Assembly (NCBI GenBank): GCA_030530095.1
Contig: JAUMVO010000001.1
Location: forward strand, 62,001-126,000
Length of the DNA stretch: 64,000 nt
DNA from: Clostridiaceae bacterium
GTDB taxonomy: Bacteria; Bacillota; Clostridia; Oscillospirales; Acutalibacteraceae
Direction of reading: 5' to 3'
The translations under genes and the position numbers were made by a program. Below are positions 1 to 9,900 of the stretch, in pieces. Position 1 is the stretch's first letter, and every line of letters begins with the position of its first letter. The notes beneath the pieces were generated by a model. That model worked only from the letters and a program-made list of their open reading frames with translations. It did no database searches and had not been told where the DNA came from.

Positions 1-504
1 GGCAACGGATTTTTTGAAGGCTTCAAACCTTTTCGCCGTATTGTGAAAGTCGGGGATGGTATCGAAAAGCGAGTCAATCGGGTAGTCCGAGAGAATACTC
101 TGGAATTTGCCGAACGCCTGCCCCGCGCTTCTGAAAACGTCGGCGCTGTCAATGATATTGCAGGTGTAAACGTTGTCAATATAACGGTAGCAGCGCCAGT
201 ATTCCCCGCCGTCAACACAGTAGTATTTTCCGTCTCTGCAGGGCATGAAATCGAGCGTCTGCATACCGCCCTTCTGCTTTATATGAGCGGTAACGCCGAC
301 GAGATTGTGCATAAGCTCGTCGGGCCTGCGAAAGACGTTTGTGTTAATCTTCTGAAGCGTATATTTATCGGTCTTTGCGCCGTTTTCAAGACTCAGAACA
401 AAGGTCGAATTGATATTGCCGTCGTTCTTGACGGAAAAGCCCTTGTAAGTGCCTTTGAGCGCAAAACTGTCGATTATAAAATCCGCCTTGAAAGGCTGTG
501 ACAT
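1..504 (-). CDS. Aminoglycoside-phosphotransferase-family sugar kinase (N-acetylhexosamine 1-kinase-like), 3' part missing
   Basis: The gene reads leftward off the window edge, so only the first 168 codons are present. The translation begins MSQPFKADFII and contains NTNVFRRPDELMHNLVGV, FMPCRDGKYY, YWRCYRY and an AFGKFQ...PIDSLFDTIPDFHNT stretch. That arrangement is typical of the N-terminal half of NahK-like kinases, which phosphorylate free GlcNAc or GalNAc at C1 within the aminoglycoside-phosphotransferase fold. The catalytic HGD loop would lie beyond the edge. The start is supported by a GGAGGTG ribosome site just upstream (complement of 513-519). It is divergent from pyrH. The kinase fold is likely, but the exact sugar is inferred. 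Confidence 0.75.
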   Translation of the reverse strand, partial: MSQPFKADFIIDSFALKGTYKGFSVKNDGNINSTFVLSLENGAKTDKYTLQKINTNVFRRPDELMHNLVGVTAHIKQKGGMQTLDFMPCRDGKYYCVDGGEYWRCYRYIDNVYTCNIIDSADVFRSAGQAFGKFQSILSDYPIDSLFDTIPDFHNTAKRFEAFKKSVA

Positions 505-644
505 TTTTTCACCTCCGAGCGAAAATACAAGTTCATTATATTATCAAAACAGCGGTTCGTCAATGAAAACACGCGGTTTTAAGTTAATAATTATCTGTAA
601 GTGTTAATAATATATTAAATTACATCTTATTTATCAAATATCTC

Positions 645-673
645 TTTACATAACCGAGCGTTTAGGGTAAAAT
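645..673 (+). promoter_or_regulatory. Promoter of the pyrH operon
   Basis: TTTACA (645-650), a 17-nt spacer and TAAAAT (668-673), about 48 nt before the TTG start of pyrH. It lies in an AT-rich divergent intergenic region. Confidence 0.6.
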
Positions 674-721
674 ATAACTGTTAAAAATTAGCATATTTTT
701 ACCGAAACGGAGGACATAAAA

Positions 722-1423
722 TTGGCTGTTTATAAAAGAATTCTTTTGAAATTAAGCGGCGAGGTGCTCGCCGGTGAACAGAAGCACGGCTTCGACTTTG
801 ACGTTATCGAGAATGTCTGCTCGTACATCAAGCGCTGTGTTGAGGAAGGCGTTCAGGTCGCTATAGTTGTCGGCGGCGGCAACTTCTGGCGCGGACGTTC
901 AAGCGGCTCCATGGACCGCACGAAGGCCGACAGTATCGGAATGCTCGCGACGGTTATGAATTCCATCGCGCTTGCCGACACTCTCAACGGCCTCGGCGTA
1001 GAGGCGAGGGTTATGAGCGCGGTTGAAATGACCAACGTTGCCGAACCCTTCGTAAGAGACGAGGCGGTAAGACATCTCGAAGCGGGAAGGGTTGTCGTAT
1101 TCGGCGGCGGAACGGGCAGTCCGTTCTTCTCAACCGACACCGCCGCGGCGCTCAGAGCTGCGGAAATCGGCGCCGACGTAATTTTCAAGGCGACCAACGT
1201 TGACGGCGTTTACGACAAGGACCCCAACAAGTTCAGCGATGCGGTTATGTACGACGAGCTGACTCACTCCGAAGTTCTCGCTAAGGGACTTGCGGTTATG
1301 GACGCTGCTGCCGCGTCGCTGTGCAGGGACAACGGTATAAAAATCCTTGTGTTCAATCTTTCGGACCCCGAGAATATCATCAGAGCTCTCAGGGGCGAGA
1401 AGGTCGGCACATTGGTTAAATAA
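722..1423 (+). CDS. pyrH: UMP kinase
   Basis: Phosphorylates UMP to UDP, the first nucleotide-specific step toward UTP and CTP. The 233-residue product has the amino-acid-kinase fold of bacterial UMP kinases: [11 protein letters not shown] at the N-terminus, the [10 protein letters not shown] phosphate-binding loop, and the [20 protein letters not shown] and [10 protein letters not shown] segments. Length matches the family. The start codon is TTG, set by a GGAGGA site 7 nt upstream; no better ATG exists and [14 protein letters not shown] aligns with family N-termini. It opens the operon with frr and uppS but, unlike many Firmicutes, is not preceded by rpsB-tsf. Instead a promoter and a divergent kinase gene lie upstream. 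Confidence 0.97.
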   Translation: MAVYKRILLKLSGEVLAGEQKHGFDFDVIENVCSYIKRCVEEGVQVAIVVGGGNFWRGRSSGSMDRTKADSIGMLATVMNSIALADTLNGLGVEARVMSAVEMTNVAEPFVRDEAVRHLEAGRVVVFGGGTGSPFFSTDTAAALRAAEIGADVIFKATNVDGVYDKDPNKFSDAVMYDELTHSEVLAKGLAVMDAAAASLCRDNGIKILVFNLSDPENIIRALRGEKVGTLVK

Positions 1424-1458
1424 ACAAACAATAAACTTTTATAACGGAGGATTTATTT

Positions 1459-2013
1459 ATGGATCAGGTGTTTGAACAGGCTAAGGCCAAAATGGAAAAG
1501 ACTTTAACGGCACTTCATAACGAATTTGCCACCATGAGAGCGGGCAAGGCAAGCGCGTCGGTACTCGACAAGATTGCGGTTGACTACTACGGCACTCCCA
1601 CTCCCATTCAGCAGATAGCTGCCGTATCCGTTCAGGAGGGCAGAATTCTTGTTATTCAGCCCTGGGACGTTACACAGATAAAGCCTATCGAGAAGGCTAT
1701 TCAGGCTTCCGATCTGGGCATCAATCCCATGAACGACGGCAAGGTTATCCGCCTTACCTTCCCGCCTCTTACCGAGGAGAGAAGAAAGCTCCTTGCAAAG
1801 GACGTCAGCAAGTACGCCGAGGAGGCTAAGGTTTCCATCCGTTCGACAAGACGTGACATTATCGACAAGATAAAGAAGATGCAGAAGGATTCCGTAATTA
1901 CCGAGGACGACCTTAAGGACGGCGAAAAGGAAGCTCAGGATATCACTGACGAGTATATCAAGAAGATTGAAGAGCTTGCCAACAAAAAAGAAAAGGAAAT
2001 CATGGAAATCTGA
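1459..2013 (+). CDS. frr: Ribosome recycling factor
   Basis: Splits post-termination ribosomes together with EF-G and releases mRNA and tRNA. The 184-residue protein is full length for the family and shows the three-helix-bundle signature: LHNEFATMRAGKASASVLD near the N-terminus, YYGTPTPIQQIA, then LTEERRKLLAKDVSKYAEEAKVSIR and a long charged C-terminal helix. A GGAGGA site sits 7 nt before the ATG. The gene lies 35 nt after pyrH and 23 nt before uppS, the usual order. Confidence 0.98.
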   Translation: MDQVFEQAKAKMEKTLTALHNEFATMRAGKASASVLDKIAVDYYGTPTPIQQIAAVSVQEGRILVIQPWDVTQIKPIEKAIQASDLGINPMNDGKVIRLTFPPLTEERRKLLAKDVSKYAEEAKVSIRSTRRDIIDKIKKMQKDSVITEDDLKDGEKEAQDITDEYIKKIEELANKKEKEIMEI

Positions 2014-2036
2014 GTTAACTCTTACGAGGTTTCAGT

Positions 2037-2771
2037 ATGGATTACAACAATTTACCAACCTTTGAAGTTCTGCCGAAGCATATTGGCTTCATTATGGACG
2101 GCAACGGCAGATGGGCGAAGCAGAGAGGTCTGCCGCGCTACAAGGGTCATATCGAGGGTGCAAAAACCTTCAGAAAAATCGGTGAGTTTGCGGGTGATTT
2201 GGGTATAAAATACCTGACGTTTTATGCATTCTCAACCGAGAACTGGAAGCGTCCTCCCGAAGAAGTTTCCGCTATAATGGACCTTTTCAGGGATTACCTT
2301 AAGGAGCTTGACGACCGCAAGGCCGAAAACGAGGAAAAGGGAATTCAGATCAAGTTCATCGGAAACAAAAAGGGTCTGCCCAAGGATATACTCGCGGCTA
2401 TGAAGTACTCCGAGAGCATTACCAGAAAAAAGGATAAGGTTTATCTCAATATTGCGATAAACTACGGCGGACGCGAGGAGATAGTTCACTCGGTCAAGGA
2501 GCTTGCAAAGCAGGTCAAGAAGGGTAAGCTCAGCCCCGACGACATTACCGAGGATATGATTTCGGATCATCTTTATACGGCGGGTATGCCCGATCCCGAT
2601 CTGATTATCAGACCCAGCGGCGAAAAGCGGCTGTCAAACTTCCTCTTGTGGCAGGCGGCTTATTCGGAATTCTGGTCGAGCGACGTGCTCTGGCCGGATT
2701 TCACCGAGGAGGATTTAGTCGAAGCTCTGCGAAGCTTCGAGCAAAGAAACCGTCGTTTCGGCGGTGTGTGA
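2037..2771 (+). CDS. uppS: Isoprenyl transferase (undecaprenyl diphosphate synthase)
   Basis: Condenses isopentenyl diphosphate onto farnesyl diphosphate in cis to make the C55 carrier lipid for peptidoglycan and other wall polymers. The 244-residue product carries the family motifs: FIMDGNGRWAK with the catalytic Asp near residue 21, YLTFYAFSTENWKRP, NIAINYGGREEI and RPSGEKRLSNFLLWQ near the C-terminus. Its 3' end overlaps the region where cdsA begins, and it belongs to the envelope and isoprenoid block of this operon. Confidence 0.98.
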   Translation: MDYNNLPTFEVLPKHIGFIMDGNGRWAKQRGLPRYKGHIEGAKTFRKIGEFAGDLGIKYLTFYAFSTENWKRPPEEVSAIMDLFRDYLKELDDRKAENEEKGIQIKFIGNKKGLPKDILAAMKYSESITRKKDKVYLNIAINYGGREEIVHSVKELAKQVKKGKLSPDDITEDMISDHLYTAGMPDPDLIIRPSGEKRLSNFLLWQAAYSEFWSSDVLWPDFTEEDLVEALRSFEQRNRRFGGV

Positions 2772-2787
2772 AAGGTACTTGATTTTT

Positions 2788-3660
2788 ATGCTTAAAAGAA
2801 CAGTTGCGGGCATTCTTGCCGCGTTGTTCGGTATCACGATTATCGTTTTCAGGGACACTCCGGCGCTCGTAGTGGTTGTCGGCGCTCTGTCGGTAATCGC
2901 GACCTGGGAGATAGAAAAGGTTATAGGTCTTAAGAATAAGGCGATTTTCATTATCAGTCTTATTTTCTCGGGCGGTGTAGTTGCTTTTTATGAATACAGA
3001 GCCGAACTCGCTTCGGTCGGCATAACTGTTCCGACAACGGCTGTTTTCGCAGTTTATGCGATGCTCGTCTTTATTCTGATGCTCACCGACTTCAAAAACA
3101 CCAAGTTTGAGCAGGTTGCTTCGGTTATAGTTGCAAGCGCGCTCGTTCCGTTTGCGTTTTCGACGATTGTTTTCTTGAACGATATGTCGGAAACCTATCC
3201 CGAATTCTTCGGCGGCGACAAGCACTACGACCTGTTCTTTATACTGTTCGGTCTGTTTGCCGCTTGGCTGACAGACACCTTTGCCTATTTCACGGGACGA
3301 TTTCTGGGTAAGCATAAGATGTGCCCGAACATCAGCCCGAAGAAAACCGTTGAGGGCGCGATAGGCGGCGTACTCGGCGGAATACTCAGCTGTGTTATTC
3401 TGTTTATCATTTTTGACAAATTCTATTTCACCACTCACGCGCTTTCGCTCGTATGGGTTATAGTTGTTTCGCTCGTCCTTTCAATAGTCGGTATGTGCGG
3501 CGACCTCACCGCTTCGGTGGTTAAGCGCAACTTCGGCGTCAAGGACTTCGGCAACATACTGCCCGGCCACGGCGGCGTTATGGACCGCTTTGATTCGGGA
3601 CTGTTCGTACTTGCGATGCTTTGGGTTATAGTTACAGTAACGGGGAATATCAGCGTATGA
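2788..3660 (+). CDS. cdsA: Phosphatidate cytidylyltransferase
   Basis: Makes CDP-diacylglycerol from phosphatidic acid and CTP, the branch point of phospholipid synthesis. It is a polytopic membrane protein of 290 residues with about seven or eight hydrophobic segments. The C-terminal signature is clear: SVVKRNFGVKDFGN followed by ILPGHGGVMDRFDS. An upstream in-frame GTG at 2764 would add eight residues overlapping uppS. I chose the ATG at 2788 because MLKRTVAGILAALFG matches the usual N-terminus. The stop overlaps the dxr start (ATGA). Confidence 0.95.
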   Translation: MLKRTVAGILAALFGITIIVFRDTPALVVVVGALSVIATWEIEKVIGLKNKAIFIISLIFSGGVVAFYEYRAELASVGITVPTTAVFAVYAMLVFILMLTDFKNTKFEQVASVIVASALVPFAFSTIVFLNDMSETYPEFFGGDKHYDLFFILFGLFAAWLTDTFAYFTGRFLGKHKMCPNISPKKTVEGAIGGVLGGILSCVILFIIFDKFYFTTHALSLVWVIVVSLVLSIVGMCGDLTASVVKRNFGVKDFGNILPGHGGVMDRFDSGLFVLAMLWVIVTVTGNISV

Positions 3661-4799
3661 CAAAAAATCTGTCGATATTAGGTTCAACCGGCTCGATAGG
3701 TAAGCAAAGTCTTGACGTATGCCGCAAATGCGGTTACAAAGTCAAGGCTTTGACTGCTTTTTCAAGCGTTGACGAAATTGAAAAGCAGGCGAGGGAATTC
3801 AAGCCCGAGCTTGTCGCGCTCGTTGATGAGAGCGCCGCAGGTGATTTGAAAACAAGGCTTGCCGACACCGATACAAAGGTACTTGCAGGTGTTGACGGCG
3901 TGTGCGAATGCGCCGCGCTTGAGAGTGCCGATACGGTGCTCAATTCCGTTGTAGGTATGGCGGGACTTAAGCCCACGCTTGCGGCAATAAAGGCGAAAAA
4001 GAAAATTGCGCTCGCTAATAAGGAGACGCTTGTTGCGGGCGGTCAGCTCGTTTATTCCGAAGCCGAAAAATACGGTGTGGACATCCTGCCCGTCGATTCC
4101 GAGCATTCTGCGATTTTCCAGTGCCTTCAGGGCAGGCCTTCCAACAAGGCGCTCAAGAAGATTATACTCACCGCTTCGGGCGGTCCGTTCTTCGGCAAAA
4201 CGCGAGACGAGCTTAAGAACGTTACGGTTGAAAATGCGCTCAATCACCCGAACTGGGCAATGGGTGCAAAAATAACCGTTGACTCTGCTACAATGATGAA
4301 CAAGGGACTCGAGCTTATCGAGGCGGTATGGCTCTTTAAGGTAAAACCCGAGGACATAGATATAGTCGTTCACCGCGAGAGCATAGTTCACTCTGCGGTT
4401 GAGTATGACGACAATTCGGTTATCGCCCAGCTCGGCGTACCCGATATGAGAATACCGATTCAGTACGCGCTGACCTATCCCGAGCGATTTGAGTCTCCCG
4501 TTGAGGAACTGAATCTTGCGCAAATCGGTGAATTAACTTTTTACAATCCCGATTATAGTACATTCTCCTGCATAAACTTATGTAAGAAGGCAATTTCAAT
4601 GGGCGGTCTTATGCCCGCGGCGGTTAACTCCGCAAACGAGCAGGCTAATCTTATGTTCCGCAAGGGCGAGATAGGCTTCCTTGAAATAGCCGAACGCGTC
4701 GAAAGAGTTTTCGGCAGAGTGCCCGAATATACGGATTACACGCTTGACGACGTAATGGAAATTGACGCTCTTTCGCGCGAAATAGTCAGAGGTGATTAA
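3657..4799 (+). CDS. dxr: 1-deoxy-D-xylulose-5-phosphate reductoisomerase
   Basis: Second step of the non-mevalonate isoprenoid pathway: NADPH-dependent rearrangement of DXP to MEP. The 380-residue protein starts MTKNLSILGSTGSIGKQ, a Rossmann GSTGSIG loop. It carries LANKETLVAGG, the metal- and substrate-binding VDSEHSAIFQC, ILTASGGPF and MGAKITVDSATMMNKGLE, all canonical. The ATG overlaps the cdsA stop codon. Its 3' end overlaps rseP by 8 nt, so the three genes are probably translationally coupled. Confidence 0.98.
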   Translation: MTKNLSILGSTGSIGKQSLDVCRKCGYKVKALTAFSSVDEIEKQAREFKPELVALVDESAAGDLKTRLADTDTKVLAGVDGVCECAALESADTVLNSVVGMAGLKPTLAAIKAKKKIALANKETLVAGGQLVYSEAEKYGVDILPVDSEHSAIFQCLQGRPSNKALKKIILTASGGPFFGKTRDELKNVTVENALNHPNWAMGAKITVDSATMMNKGLELIEAVWLFKVKPEDIDIVVHRESIVHSAVEYDDNSVIAQLGVPDMRIPIQYALTYPERFESPVEELNLAQIGELTFYNPDYSTFSCINLCKKAISMGGLMPAAVNSANEQANLMFRKGEIGFLEIAERVERVFGRVPEYTDYTLDDVMEIDALSREIVRGD

Positions 4800-5883
4800 G
4801 ATACTGTTGGCAATCACGGCATCCGCCGTTTTTTCAAAAATCTGGACAATAGCCGTTGCAATTTTATTCTTCGGCGTGATTATTATAATTCACGAATTCG
4901 GCCATTTTATCACGGCAAAGCTTTTTGACGTCAAGATAAACGAATTCTCTATCGGTATGGGCCCTGCCGTTTTCAAACGGCAGAAGGGCGAAACTCAGTA
5001 TTCCATTCGCGCGCTCCCGATTGGCGGTTACGTCAGCATGGAGGGCGAGGACGAGGATTCCGACGACGAGAGAGCTTTCAACAACAAGAAGGTCTGGCAG
5101 AAGATTATTATCGTAATTGCCGGCGCGACCATGAATTTGATACTCGGACTTGTCATAATGGCAATCACGCTCTCGACTTCCTCCGAGCTTATAGGCACGA
5201 ACACAATCAAGGAATTCTATCCCGACGCCGTCAGCGAGCAGTACGGTCTGCAGGCGGGCGATAAGTTCATTAAAATTGACGGCCATCGCGTTCTTTCCGA
5301 GAGGGATTTAAGCTTTCTTATGGCGAGAAGCAAGGACGGCGTATTCGATTTTACCGTTGAGAGAAACGGAGAGAAGGTTGAGCTTGAAGACGTTAAATTC
5401 GACACGCGTGAGGTTGACGGAATAACGCTGATAGTTTACGACTTTATCATTATCGGCGAAAAGGCAAATTTCAAAAACGTGTTTGTCAATTCCTTCACTC
5501 AGTCGGCGTCGATTGTAAGAACCGTCTGGCTGAGTCTGTTTGACATTATAACGGGCAGGTACGGTATGTCCGAGCTTGCCGGTCCCGTCGGCACTGTCGA
5601 TATTATTGCCGACGTTACTCAGGAGGCGGCGAAGCAGCACAACTTCGACAACCTGCTGTTCATAATGGCACTTATCACTATAAATATAGGCGTTGCCAAT
5701 CTTCTGCCCCTGCCTGCGCTTGACGGCGGAAGACTGATTTTCCTTATCCTTGAAGGAATCAGACGCAAAAAGATTAATCCGAAATACGAGGGTTACGTTC
5801 ATGCGGCGGGATTCGCGCTGCTCATACTGCTTATGCTGTTCGTAACCTATAACGATATAGTCAGAATCATTCAGCAACACTGA
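4792..5883 (+). CDS. rseP: Site-2 intramembrane zinc metalloprotease (RseP/RasP family)
   Basis: Cleaves transmembrane substrates such as anti-sigma factors, and signal-peptide remnants, inside the membrane. The 363-residue protein has the HEFGH zinc motif in the first membrane helix (residues 34-38). A PDZ-like domain follows, around GLQAGDKFIKIDGHRV. The second catalytic motif is NLLPLPALDGGRL in a C-terminal helix, where Asp completes the zinc site. It starts with GTG inside the end of dxr. The domain order and length are normal for Firmicutes RasP. Confidence 0.95.
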   Translation: MIKILLAITASAVFSKIWTIAVAILFFGVIIIIHEFGHFITAKLFDVKINEFSIGMGPAVFKRQKGETQYSIRALPIGGYVSMEGEDEDSDDERAFNNKKVWQKIIIVIAGATMNLILGLVIMAITLSTSSELIGTNTIKEFYPDAVSEQYGLQAGDKFIKIDGHRVLSERDLSFLMARSKDGVFDFTVERNGEKVELEDVKFDTREVDGITLIVYDFIIIGEKANFKNVFVNSFTQSASIVRTVWLSLFDIITGRYGMSELAGPVGTVDIIADVTQEAAKQHNFDNLLFIMALITINIGVANLLPLPALDGGRLIFLILEGIRRKKINPKYEGYVHAAGFALLILLMLFVTYNDIVRIIQQH

Positions 5884-5894
5884 GGATGTCAACC

Positions 5895-6947
5895 ATGATT
5901 GAGAGAAGAAAATCAAAAAAGGTGTATGCGGGTAACGTCGCAATAGGCGGCGACTCGAAAATAACCGTACAGTCTATGCTCAACGTACCCGCCGAGAACG
6001 TAGAGGGTAACGTTAAGCAGGCGCTCGAGCTTGAAGAAGCGGGTTGTGAGATAATACGTCTTACCGTTCCGAACAAGGAAGCGGTGAAGACGCTTTATGC
6101 GGTCAAAAACGCCGTTAAAATTCCCGTCGTAGCCGATATACATTTCGACTACAAATGCGCGCTTGAGAGCGTTGAGGCGGGAGTTGATAAAATCCGCATC
6201 AATCCCGGCAACATAGGCTCGGACGACCGTATCAAGGCCGTTGCCGATGCCTGTAAGCTACATAATATACCGATAAGAATCGGCGTAAATTCCGGCTCTC
6301 TGGAAAAGGATTTACTTGCGAAATACGGTTCGGTCACGCCCGAGGCGCTTTGCGAGAGCGCGCTTAGGCACGCTTCGCTTCTTGAAAAGTTTGACTTTGA
6401 CGATATAGTAATCTCGATAAAGTCGTCGAATGTACAGACCATGACGGCGGCTTACAGACTCATAGCCGACAAGTGCAGTTATCCGCTTCACCTCGGTGTT
6501 ACCGAAGCGGGCACGCACCGTATGGGTATGATAAAATCCGCGGCGGGCATAGGCGCGCTGCTGCTTGACGGTATAGGCGATACAATCCGTGTTTCGCTGA
6601 CCGCCGACCCCGTATCCGAGATTGCGGCGGGCTTCGATATACTCAAGGCGGTCGGTATCAAGACCGACTGTCCTCAGATTGTTTCCTGCCCGACCTGCGG
6701 CAGGACGAAAATTGACCTTATCGGTCTTGCCGAAAAGGTCGAAGCGGCGCTTGCAAACTGCAATAAGCCTATCAAGGTTGCGGTTATGGGCTGTGTAGTA
6801 AACGGACCCGGCGAAGCCAAAGAAGCCGACATAGGCGTAGCCGGAGGCGACGGCTGCGGAATGCTTTTCAGGCACGGCGAGGTCTTAAGAAAAGTTGACG
6901 AAAAAGATATAGTAGATGAATTGTTAAAGGAGATAGAATCCCTGTAA
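5895..6947 (+). CDS. ispG: 4-hydroxy-3-methylbut-2-enyl-diphosphate synthase
   Basis: Iron-sulfur enzyme of the MEP pathway converting MEcPP to HMBPP, so this operon holds two MEP steps (dxr and ispG). The 350-residue product has the TIM-barrel part (IGGDSKITVQSM, VPVVADIHFDYKCA, KIRINPGNIG). The C-terminal 4Fe-4S site is CPTCGRTKIDL plus GCVVNGPGEAKEADIG. An ATG at 5886 directly abuts the GAGG site. The ATG at 5895 has 9-nt spacing from GAGG and begins MIERRKSKKV as in homologues, so I chose it. Confidence 0.95.
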   Translation: MIERRKSKKVYAGNVAIGGDSKITVQSMLNVPAENVEGNVKQALELEEAGCEIIRLTVPNKEAVKTLYAVKNAVKIPVVADIHFDYKCALESVEAGVDKIRINPGNIGSDDRIKAVADACKLHNIPIRIGVNSGSLEKDLLAKYGSVTPEALCESALRHASLLEKFDFDDIVISIKSSNVQTMTAAYRLIADKCSYPLHLGVTEAGTHRMGMIKSAAGIGALLLDGIGDTIRVSLTADPVSEIAAGFDILKAVGIKTDCPQIVSCPTCGRTKIDLIGLAEKVEAALANCNKPIKVAVMGCVVNGPGEAKEADIGVAGGDGCGMLFRHGEVLRKVDEKDIVDELLKEIESL

Positions 6948-6959
6948 GGGAATTGGGAT

Positions 6960-9900
6960 ATGGCATTATTTTACGATTTGTTCAAGGATTTGCGGCAGGC
7001 TCTCGCGCCCTATGACAGAGCGCTTGAAAACGCCGAAATAATTTCGTGTACCCCCGATCTGCAGGCTTCAACGCTTACGTCGGAGGTGCGCTTTAATATA
7101 CTCTTAAAGGAAGAAACGCTCGACGCTATTGCAAAAATCATAGCCGATAAATATCAGCTTGAGAGCGCGGTGATAGAGCCGAGATTTGATAAAAGACTGC
7201 TTTCCAACAAGTACGATTCTCAGCTCGTTGAGATTATTAAGAGAAGAATTGTCGTTGCCAACGGCTATCTTAACGGCTGCGAATTCTGTTACGGCGGGGA
7301 TTTCTCGACTCTTGAGGTTAAGCTCGCGGGCGGCGGCAGGGAAGTGCTCTGCCAGAATAACTGTGAGAAAATCCTCGAAAGAGTTATCAGTGAGCGCTTC
7401 GGCGTAGAACTTAAGGTCAGCATATCTCAGCCCGCTCAGACCGAGAAGCCTTCGCTTGAGGAAATACAACAGCAGATTGACCGTGAAATACAAACCCGTG
7501 AAATCAAGAAGACTGAGGTTACCGCAAGCGTTATTGAGGAGGGCATACCCTATTATACCGACAGCCTTCGCGTTATCTACGGCAACAAGGTCAAGAGCAG
7601 ACCGGTTGAAATGTCGGAGATTAAGGATGACGACGACCGCGTTACCGTCTGGGGTAAGATATTCAGCGTTGAAGCAAAGCCCACCAAGAACGGCGACAAC
7701 TACCGCATTATATTCAAGCTGACCGACTACACGAGCTCACAGACCTGCTCGATTTTTGAAAAATCGGTTTATGTAAACGAACTGCTTGACAAGCTTACCG
7801 TCGGAGCTCACGTATTGCTTTCTGGCGGCAGGGATTACGACAGCTTCAGAGGCGAGATGGTAATACGCCCGAGAAGTATATGTCTCGTAACGCCTATCGA
7901 AAAGACCGACGACGAACCCGAAAAGAGAGTGGAATTACACCTTCATACCAATATGTCTCAGCTTGACGCCGTTACCCCGACCGCCGAGCTGGTCAAGCGT
8001 GCAATCAAATGGGGACACAGGGCCATCGCCATTACAGACCATGGCTGTGTTCAGGGCTTCCCCGAGGCTTGCGAGGCAGCAGGCGGTAAGATAAAAATTA
8101 TCTACGGCGTTGAGGGATATCTTGTCGACGACATAAATGAGCCCGAAATCCCGCTCAATTCCAAGCGTACATACCATATAACCATACTTGCCAAGAACAA
8201 CGTCGGTCTTAAGAATCTTTACAAACTGATTTCAATGTCGAATATCAAGTATTTTTATAAGAGACCGAGAATTTCCCGTTCGGAGCTTATCAGGCACAGA
8301 GAGGGATTGATTATCGGTTCTGCCTGTGAGCAGGGTGAGGTTTACAGAGCCGTCGTTACTAAAAAGAGCGATGAGGAATTGACGAATATCGCTTCCTTCT
8401 ACGACTATTTTGAAATTATGCCTGTCGGCAACAATCAGTTTATGATAAGGGCGCATTCCGACCCTGCATCGAAAAATCCCGAACAGTTTAAGGAATTCGA
8501 CGACGTTAAGAGCTTTGACGATATCAGAGCCTTCAACCGCAGGGTGATTGAGGTTGCCGATGCGCTGTCAAAGCCCGTTGTCGCTACGGGCGACGTGCAT
8601 TTCATCGACGAGAAGGATTCGGTTTACAGAGAGATCATTCAGCATCAGCAGGGTTTCAAGGACGCTTCAAATCAGGCTCCGCTTTATTTCAGAACTACCC
8701 GTGAGATGCTTGACGAATTTGCTTATCTCGGCGAGGATACCGCAAGAGAAATAGTTATTACAAATCCGAATAAGATTGCCGATAAAATCGAGATTATGCG
8801 TCCCTTCCCGAAGGGTACGTATCAGCCGTCAATCGAAGGCAGTGAGGAACAGCTTCGCAAAATCTGCTGGGACAAGGCGAAGGAATGGTACGAAAAGGAC
8901 GGCAAAGTTCCCGAGCTTGTTGAGAAACGGCTTAACAGAGAGCTTGACTCGATTATCGCAAACGGCTACGCGGTGCTTTACATAATCGCACAGAGACTGG
9001 TATGGGACTCAGAGGAGCATGGCTATCATGTCGGTTCGCGTGGCTCGGTCGGTTCGTCCTTCGTTGCTACAATGGCAGGTATTTCGGAGGTTAATCCTCT
9101 CGTTCCGCATTACCGCTGCCCGAAGTGCAACTATACCGAATTCTTTGAAAACGGCGAATACGGTTCGGGCTTTGACCTGCCGAAAAAGGCTTGTCCCGAA
9201 TGCGGAACCGATCTCATAAGAGACGGTCACGAAATCCCGTTTGAAACGTTCTTAGGCTTCCACGGCGACAAGGCTCCCGATATCGACCTTAACTTCTCGG
9301 GTGAATATCAGGGCAAGGCGCACCGCTATACCGAAGAACTGTTCGGTAAAACTCACGTTTTCAAGGCGGGTACTATCACGTCTATCGCCGACAAAACGGC
9401 TTACGGCTACGTCAAAAAGTATATTGAGGAAACTCAGTCGGAAGACGACAATACGCAGTCGCCTTCCGAGAATACGGATGCATATCCCGAGGAGGAAGAC
9501 AAACTTGTATTCAAGACTGAGAAAAAGCATATTCCCAAGGCTGAGGAGGACAGACTGACGCTCGGCTGTACCGGTATCAAACGATCCACAGGTCAGCATC
9601 CCGGCGGTATGGTTGTCATTCCCGATAATTATGAGGTTTACGACTTTACTCCCGTTCAGTATCCTGCGGACAAAACTGAGTCCGATATGGAGACTACGCA
9701 CTTTGATTTCAATTCGCTTCACGATACTATACTCAAGCTTGACGAACTCGGTCACGATGTTCCGACGCTCTACAAACATCTTGAGGATTTGACAGGAATT
9801 CCCGTTACCGAGGTTGATGTCTGCGACCCGAAGATTATAAAGCTTTGCACCAGTCCCGAGCCCTTAGGCGTTACCGCCGAGGAAATCGACTGTCAGACGG

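Noticed and set aside
43-501. Open plus-strand frame at the left edge
   Set aside because: The minus strand of the same region encodes a recognisable kinase N-terminus with a good ribosome site; the plus frame has none.
2701-3438. Long minus-strand open frame opposite cdsA
   Set aside because: It is antisense to a clear CDS, has no ribosome site, and its composition is that of a codon shadow.
3762-4523. Long minus-strand open frame opposite dxr
   Set aside because: Antisense shadow of a strongly conserved enzyme gene.
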